DNA of 64,000 nucleotides from Anticarsia gemmatalis. Taxonomy: Eukaryota > Arthropoda > Insecta > Lepidoptera > Erebidae. The notes under the pieces were generated by a model. It was not told where the DNA came from, did not search any database, and was given only the letters and a program-made list of their open reading frames with translations. The stretch lies in the NCBI RefSeq assembly GCF_050436995.1, contig NC_134765.1:6537501-6601500 (forward strand), given 5' to 3'. Below, in pieces: positions 12,401 to 21,400 of the stretch. Numbering within the stretch: the first letter of the stretch is position 1; every line of letters begins with the position of its first letter. Both the position numbers and the translations under genes were made by a program.

Positions 12401-15400
12401 TAAGTTTTTTTTTATTTTATGACATAACCCTACTTCTGCATACTTGCGAAAACAATGCTTACAAAATATACTCATACTAGGTGACCCGCGCAACTTCGCT
12501 TGCGTCACATAAGAGAGAATGGGTCAAATTTTTCCCCGTTTTTGTAACATTCTTTACTGCTGCTCTGCTCCTATTGGTCGTAGCGTAATGATATATAGCC
12601 TATAGCCTTCCTCGATAAATGGGCTATCTAACACTGAAGGAATTTTTCAAATCGGACCAGTAGTTCCTGAGATTAGCGCGTTCAAACAAACAAACAAACA
12701 AACAAACAAACAAACAATCAAACAAACAAACAAACTCTTCAGCTTTATAATATTAGTATAGATTAGCAATAATCAAAATTCATAATATATGTCGTTTCCC
12801 AGTGTCGGGCAACACATTTCCGTGGCAGTCGCTGGTGCCGCTACTGAGCGGGTCGCCGCCGCCCGCCGCGCTGTCGGTGCCGGCGGCGCCCGCCTCGCCG
12901 CGCACGCCGCGCACGCCGCACACGCCACACACGCCGCACACGCCGCACACGCCACACACGCCCGCCTCGGGGATCAAGACTGAGGACCAGATCAAGACTG
13001 AGACTACCGGTATGTATTATCTACTGTTTGAACAAAATAACAAATGTTTGGGGAGTAAAACGTGTAAACTGCACTTTAGTTTAGTTGTAATTTTTACTAC
13101 TTGCTGCGTACTGTCGACTACAGCGTTACTGCTTTCGTTTGATGTTTTGTCTTCTATAAGTTTTGGATGTTACGGTAATGAGCGGCGTTGTCGTTGCCTT
13201 TATTTTGATTACCATGCAGTGACCATGGAACATATATTTTTGTGATCGACTATTATAATGGGATCCAGTATTTCAGAAGCCTATAGACATAAAAAATATG
13301 TCGGTGTGTAGCAAGCAGTGGCGAAGGGTCAATATTTATATAAGGCAAGCCGGAGCTATAAGTCATTGTCTAGGTATAGTACCTATCTACATATTATTAT
13401 GGACATCGTAAGAATGCCGACGCAAAAATAGCGTATTACTGCACAATAACAATAAGAGAGTATTATCTACATTCGACTACAGTCTCTTATTTCTCTCTCT
13501 ACAGTCTAATAATACATAGGTACTTACCATGCTACCTAATCATGCTTATTTTGTATTTAGTTACTCTGACTTCAGTAGTAACACGTAGGTAACACAACAG
13601 CACATATTTTGATAACGTATTTTGAATGATTGATGATTGTCTCGCACTGGTTGTTTAATAACATATTATACTAGCAATTTAGAATGTATTTATCAACAAT
13701 TAAATACCAAAAACATTACGGAAAAACGCAGAACAGTTTTATAGAAATGAGTTTAACCTATAAATCTGACAAAATGAATATGTACTCCAATGGATACATG
13801 CAAAACAATTACTGTTTAATACACTGATACATTCACAGTTATGCACAAACACATTTACTCAGGAATTATGTTGTAATAAACACAAATATTCTAATTTGTT
13901 ATAGAGCGCGCGAAAGATGTAAACAATAAACAAACATAACCTAATGTCAAACTGGTGAAGAATGAATGTTCGACTCATACTTATGCAGCCTGCTTAGCTT
14001 ATATTTCGCCATCTCGCTCTTGCACGCGGCTGGCGCCGCGACAGAAACATGCGTAAGATCATGTGTCTGTCGCGGCGCGAGCGCTGTAGCGCGAGGCAAC
14101 CCGCTCTTCCTCCGGCTTGCTCGCCACTATGCAGCGCGGTGCGAAGCGCGATCCAAAAGGTCGTAAGCGACATCGCCGCCATAGTTTTTATTGTACGCGA
14201 TTCTCGATCAGCGCCTCCGGCTTATTTCATTATTATTACTTCACGTTGCGTTTTTAGCGGAGCGTAATTTTTAAAGAGTAGGCGTTTTCGTACTATTTCG
14301 ATTAGATTAATGATTCTAGTTAAAGATTATGTTTTAAATATTGGTGATTATTTATTAGTTGTGTTTTATTTGGTAATAGTAAACTATTAATTTAACACTA
14401 ATATTAAGTCTGTCCAGAAAGGGAAGCCGGTAGGAATCGAGTTGTATGGAGCCTTCGCCACTGGTAGCAAGTTATGTGGCACTAATCTATATGTATCGTG
14501 TCGCAGACCCTCCGATGTGTACGGACGAGGACGACGAGGTGTTCGAGTGCGAGGACACGCCGCCCGCCGACGACAGCAGCAAGCGGCCCTCGCACAACAC
14601 CTCCGCGCTCAACTCGCCCGCCAGCACTACGGAAAAGGTATGCCACACTTTGATAACTATCGATAGTAAAGTTTTATAACTATCCAGCCCACTTCTACCC
14701 ATTATTTAGTATACGTCATTTTAAACGGTCTTGCGCTTTTGTCCTCTGCAACCCTACACATTTTACGACCCGTTTAGTTGGGGCAATCTTCACCCGTTTC
14801 ATAGGTACCCAATACAGTCCCGCTGCTGGGTAAGGATCTCCTACCGAGTGAGGGAGGGGTTAGGTCTTTAGAAAAGCGTCTTAGATAATGAATATTATTG
14901 GCTTCGGGTATTTTCGCGATCATTTATTTGACATGCTTGAAGTTGTGGCGCATGTTATGTTGTGTTATAAAAGTTATGTTACGGTTGATCTTCTTATCTT
15001 CTTTCAAGTCAATAAATCGATTTTAGAGCAAGTACTTACGTTACTGAATTATCACTGAATATTGATTGATTCCTTAACTATTTTATCAATTGGTGAACGT
15101 ATGATGTTACAATTGATTTATTTCATTGTTATAAGGAAGTATATATTCAAACTACTGGTACTGTTAACGATTCATTACTCGTTTAGTGAAACGGGACTTT
15201 GTTTAACATAAATAATTTAATATATTTCCCTGAACATTTAGGGAAGGATATCATTAATATTGTGAACGATTAGGCAAACAACTCTGTTGTTTACAGAGAG
15301 ATTTGCATGTAGTTTATAATTGACTAGCTGACCCGCGCAACTCCGCTTGCGTCACATAAGAGAGACTGGGTCAAATTTTTCCCCGTTTTTGGAACATTTT

Positions 15401-18400
15401 TTTACTGCTACTCTGCTCCTACTGGTCGTAGCGTGATGATATATAGCCTATAACCTTCCTCAGTGAATGGGCTATCTAACACTGAAAGAATTTTTCAAAT
15501 CGGATCAGTAGTTTCTGAGATTAGCGCGTTCAAACAAACAAACAAACAAACTCTTCAGCTTTATAATATTAGTATAGATAAGAAACTACTAACTAATGCG
15601 TATGATGGAAGGATATTGATTATTTCTCTTAGAAAATATTAACTCATATTTTTAATACCGACCAATTATTTGTGCGATCCACAAGCGATTGTTTCGGGTC
15701 TGGTTGTACTTTGTGGCCGTTGTTTGTATGTTTGTAAAAGTCCCTGCGATACAAGAGCAATTCTTAGTGCGGGAGTTGCCTTTATATAAAAAAATATGTA
15801 TAAATTTAGATGGCAGTGGATAATACTCATACACGTTTTGTTTGTCAACAGAAGGGCAGTCGCATCCGTCGTCCGATGAACGCGTTCATGATATTCTCGA
15901 AGCGTCACCGGCAGATCGTGCACCAGATGCACCCCAACCAGGACAACCGCACCGTCAGCAAGATCCTCGGCGAGTGGTGGTACTCGCTCAAGCCTGAGGA
16001 GAAGCAGAAGTACAACGAACTTGCCTCGGAGGTATTAACACTTTATCTATTTTTTCCACATTTACTACTGTAAAAAAAGTCCCCAACCCGCACTTGGCCA
16101 GCGTGGTGGACTCAAGGCCTAGCCCTTCCTCATTACGGGAGGAGACCCTTGCCCAGCAGTGGGACATTAATGGATTAAATTAATTAATTTATTTAAATTT
16201 ATTACTATAAAAGGAATTAGCTGACGTATAAGTTTTGTTATGTCTCTGTAAGAATGCCTATGAAGTCGAACGTATACGCACACCAAATAGTGATTAGAAG
16301 GTAGAAATACTGTTTTATTTATCGTCTCTCCTTTGGCCCTTTCGATTTCAAGAAACCGTTCCTTCTCAGCTGAAATAATGTCTTGCTTTTGCTAATTTCT
16401 CTAAAAAATCATCTGGATCGTATAAACAATTGGCCCCAATGCATGTTCTCTTTGAAATAATTCTAAAGTATTTAATTGTTCAGTATTTGTATCGTGGCAC
16501 TGTGTATAAAATGATTTGCATTGTTGCAAAAGAGGCTCATATCGTATGAGATCTGGTTTCATTGTGGATATTCAAATTGAAAATGCAAATTATGCAGTGG
16601 CGTTTGTACCACACTGGAATATAGCGTGTTACATGATAAAATGTATATGATAATTATTTCTTTGTCACCAGGTAAAAGAGGCGCATTTTAAGGCCCATCC
16701 AGAATGGAAATGGTGCAACAAAGATCGCAGGAAGTCTTCCAGTAGTAAAGATCCGACTGGATCTATGCCACAGGTAAATATTCCGTACTTCACTATAGCT
16801 TTTATCTAGGCTTTAGACTATCTTGGTGGCGCAGTGGTTTAGGCCGCCACGCCGGCCGTTACCATTGAGTCAGGAGGTCGTGGGATCGATTCCCACACGG
16901 GACAATTATTAGTGCGATCCACAAATTATTGTTTCGGGTCTGGTTGTACCTACTTTGTGTCCGTTGTTTGTATGTTTGTAAAGGTCCCCGCGACACGAGC
17001 GATTCTTAGTGCGGAAGTTGTCTTTAAAAAAAAAGGCTTGGTTTGTGTTCGATTTAAGATAACTTTTAATATTATCGTATCAACTTCTTTTATTCTATTT
17101 AACATTTCGACTTCGATGAAAATATTCAAAACGAAGATTGAAGAAGAAATTCCTGAATATCTATGCTACAGTAATTCATAAAAATAAGACCTGTAGCAAT
17201 TCTACAGAGTTAATGCACGTTCTTCAAATTACTAAATTAAGTCCTTATTCTATAAGCCTTTATAAAGATTTCTTCAGTTTTTAAAATTTTACGTTCTTCC
17301 GTGTACAGAGTCCTCGCACGCCATCTGACGTCATCACTAGTGGTGCTCTCACAACTAGCTCTGATTTACCTGTACCCGTCGCTTCCTACAATCATCTTGG
17401 TTCTCCACAGCTCAGCGACGATGAGCAAATGGTTAGTATTTCTTGTGTATATTTATTTAAACTTTAGTACAGCTTATATGAAGCAATTTTGTAGTGGAAA
17501 AAAATCATTATGTTGCTGAGAAACAGGCAGGCAATTGTCAGTAAAAATATGGACGAAAACATTTAGGTACTTCTTGTATTATCTTTCTTAGCACTTATTC
17601 GAAATGGCTACAATGAAGAAGTAACCATATTTAGGAATTAGTCGAAGTAAATACGTCTAATCGTTTGTACTATTTTCGTACGAGAAACTATACTATCCAT
17701 ATGAGTATAAAATAACGATAATTTACTTTTTCAGCCATCACAACAGCTTGAAGAGCCGCCAGTGGCGACTCAAACCATTGAGATCGATCTCAAGTGTGGC
17801 GAGAAAGTCACAGACTCAGACTCCGAAGGACTCGACACGCGTGAATATCTGCCCTCGCACCATGACCATACTCGACGACCTAAACCTATCAAGGCTAGGT
17901 AAATATACAAATACATTTTTATATTACACTAGCTGACCAGGGCAACTTCCCTTGTGCCACATAAGCGGGAATGGGGCATCATTTTCCCCATTAAAAAAAA
18001 AAATTGTTTCTACTCCGCTCCTAATGTTTGTAGCGTAATGTTATGCCTTTCTCAATAAACAGGCTATCCAACAGTAAAATAATTTTTCAATCCGCACCAG
18101 CAGTTCCGGAGATGAGCGCGTTCAAAAGGTCTTGAGTACATCTCGTTGCTTACATCACGCTTGTTATACCTGTAGTTGTAGGTGGAGTTGAATGGGATTC
18201 ATTCACGTTTCTCGTATTAACATTGTTGGTCCCATGACATATTGTCTCGTTACTCACAAGGTTTAGTGTTGGAACTGTTTCTAATATTTTTTTATGTTCT
18301 TAGGGCTGGCTCGTCTGATAATCTACTTGGTGGTATTACTGCATCCAGTCCAGGAGGTCCTAAAGGATTCCAACCGACTGGTGGCGCATTCAAATCTACA

Positions 18401-21400
18401 CATGCTGATACTAGTAAGTCTAGAGCGCATAGATTCAATTTTATGTCCTTGACAATGCATTAACCGAGAATACAATATAAAAAATAATTTTCTACTTTCA
18501 GGTGACAGTCACAGACAATGGGCATTCACACACGTGAACAAATCTGTGCTATCCAACCAGATCCCGAGCTCTCCTCACCCGACATCCGTGGCCGCTTCCA
18601 CTCAAAGCCTGACCCACAGCGTGCAGGGCATCTCGCTCAGCACTCCCAACTTGCCCACACCTAACTTGTCCACTCAGGCAGCACTGGACAACGCTATAGC
18701 ATCTATCATGAACTCGCCGACGTCCACGTGCGGTGTGCAAGTGATATCGAGCGGTATATCGATGGCTCCGTCGTCCGCGGCCACGCCCACGTCAGCCTGC
18801 AACCCCGTGCTGAAGGGCCTCACCTTCGTCAAAAGGAATATCGGTGATAATTCGCCTTGTTAGTATAGTGTTGTTATGATTTCGACGTGTGATACACACG
18901 GCTTAATTTATTATGATTTAAAACTTTCCCATTATGTAGAAGTAATTAATCGTGTAGAAAAAGCACTTTTAATCTTTGAACACTTTCGAACTTTCTGTCA
19001 TGGCGCTTCCCGACCTATAACCTGTCACTTATTCTGCTCTGCGTATACTTGTTTGTTTAGTATATTAGAGGGCTTGATTATATAATCGTCTGGCTCAAAT
19101 ATTTTATATAAATCACTTGTTTAATATCTAATATGATGTGGTTATGCTTGACGGTTTTCTCAAGTTGGCCATCCATATCATTGTTAGATATTAATCAATA
19201 CAGTGAATGTATAAAAGTTATAATATGTTTTGTGTGTGTGCAGGTCCTTTAACATTATCGCTGGACGCGTCGGGCAACTTGCTGATCAAGCCGAGTCAGG
19301 TGACCGAGAGTCCGGGCAGCGACTCCATGCATTGTGTACATCTGCAGAGACTCTATGTGCCAACCTTCAACACGGGTCAGTACAATACGCTTTACTATAT
19401 TGACAATAAAATAAATTTGAGAATCATGTTTGTGTTCACATAAAAATAAATAGGATATTAAAGTTTTTTTTTTGTAGTAAAACCGCCATTCATAACTTTT
19501 AAACTCTCGCGTTGCATGTTTAATGTATAATAGAATACGGGAATTAACGCGAACACGCATTTTACCTTAAAAAACCTAATGTTTCGGCGCAGGTTGCACT
19601 CGCCGTGGTCCCAGGCTGACTGACTGACAGTCATAATATCGGAATAATTTAATTTCTGTTGAGACTGTAATTTTACTTAGTTTCTTATTCACATTGTACA
19701 AGTATAGTACTACGTTATTTACTTGTTTTTATAAGTAGCTAGTAATGTTTTGTATTTGCCTTAGAAGTAGAGACAAGCAAGCCGTACACTCAGAGCCAAC
19801 CAAGCGGCCAGTCCGTCATCGTATCGCAGAGTAACAATAACCCTGCGCCTAAAACTACCACCACGTAAGTGTTACTGAACTTCAAATATGTATTTACTAT
19901 AAACAATATGGAGTTTTAAAACACTATTATTATAATTGGGAGTGTATATAATTCAAGCTATAAATGTTGTTTTAGTCAATGGGAGAACCCAGTGGAGGAA
20001 ACTCGTCCGTTCCCGCTAGCCCCCACTCCTGCACAGCTAGGCAGGGCGCCACTACAAAAACGACTTAGTCGAGGTAAATTTGCTTTTTATCGTTAAGTAT
20101 TTTTACTTTGGGTGACCAATGCCTATTTCTATAACAGCTGTTCTCTGAAGAGATAATATGTATGTCGTCCCATAACCTCTTAGTCAGTAATCTATAGCCG
20201 AACCCTTCTTATCCTTGGAGCATAGCTTTAAAACCTGTATCCATATCGTTCGTTGTCTATTGAAATTCACGACGGGAAGAAACATCTTGGTAAAATATTT
20301 CGCCAATAAGATTATTGCAACAAACGAGCACAATATTTATTATCAACTTTGTATTCTGTTAGGCACATCAACTGGTTCCACGGGCAGCAATGAGCCGGCT
20401 ACATCTATCAGCGGACCGAACAGTGGCTCCAGATCCGAGATCCCCACTAGTTGCGGCAATATCGACGTGTCGAGCCCGCGCGCCGACCCCACGTCGCCCA
20501 AGCACAGCGACCTGCCCAGCCCTTCGCATAGAAAGAGCTTGTTCAAGAAGGGCAATGAAGATGGACGCGATAAGTATGTGTTGCTTTTTTTAGTATTGCT
20601 GACCCGCGCAGCTCCGACTTCTTGTTTTTATTTAATACGGCGCATTTTCAAACTTTCACAAATAATTCAAGACCAAAATTAGCCAAATTGATCCAGCCGT
20701 TCAATTTTAGCGAGACTAACGAACAGCAATTCATTTTTATATATAGACAAAGCATCGCGTAGATAATAGTAATTTACATAAAGCACCTGTAAAATCAGTA
20801 ATTATAACAAGTACTAAAGAATTCAAAGTACGCATCAAAATTATTTTGTAGCAAAGTGCACGGAAATGTTATTGATTATGGTTGCCCGATTATAGGGTCT
20901 CTTATAGGGTCGTACTAAAGTTCACGTCAATCGACAATAGATTGTTTTGTCGATCTTTAGCATCATCGATGTATTGAGTCATTGGTGTAGTTAAAACTGT
21001 CGTCGATGTCCATTCTACTATACTATTTGTTCTAATATTGTGTTAATTTTGTTCTTAGGGTGTTAGAAACAGTGAACTTTGAGCAGAAGTTCAGCACTCT
21101 GCCACAGTTCAAGCCGGAAGCCTGCAGCCCTACCATGGTGGTGCCTAGGAGTCCACAACTTTACATCAGGAAGAAACTTAACAAGATTGGCATGGGTATG
21201 TTATTATTTACCATTTAGTTTACCTTGAAACCTTAAATCTTTTGTATCACTAATTTTAGTGTGTAACAATGTATTTTTCAAAAGGCAGCGCAATAGAAAA
21301 CTATTACATTCTACTATAAATACGGAAAGTTTAATTTTTGCGGTAACCATGTGTTTTCATAGTAATACAGTGAGTTGAAAATGCTAAGAAAATAGAAAAT

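Noticed and set aside
12773..12995. Ala/Cys-rich and Gly/Val/Cys-rich open frames on the minus strand
   Set aside because: They are shadows of the 9-bp minisatellite in cic exon 13; the plus-strand frame carries FPWQSLVP and fits both splice phases.
16820..16905. A tRNA gene suggested by box A and box B-like motifs
   Set aside because: No paired acceptor or anticodon stem can be drawn, and the sequence runs straight into a body shared with 5765, 15665 and 41765, so it is a tRNA-derived SINE.
18859..18863. Premature stop after exon 20 as a broken cic gene
   Set aside because: A phase-correct donor precedes the TAG and the downstream exons preserve conserved CIC blocks, so the gene is intact.
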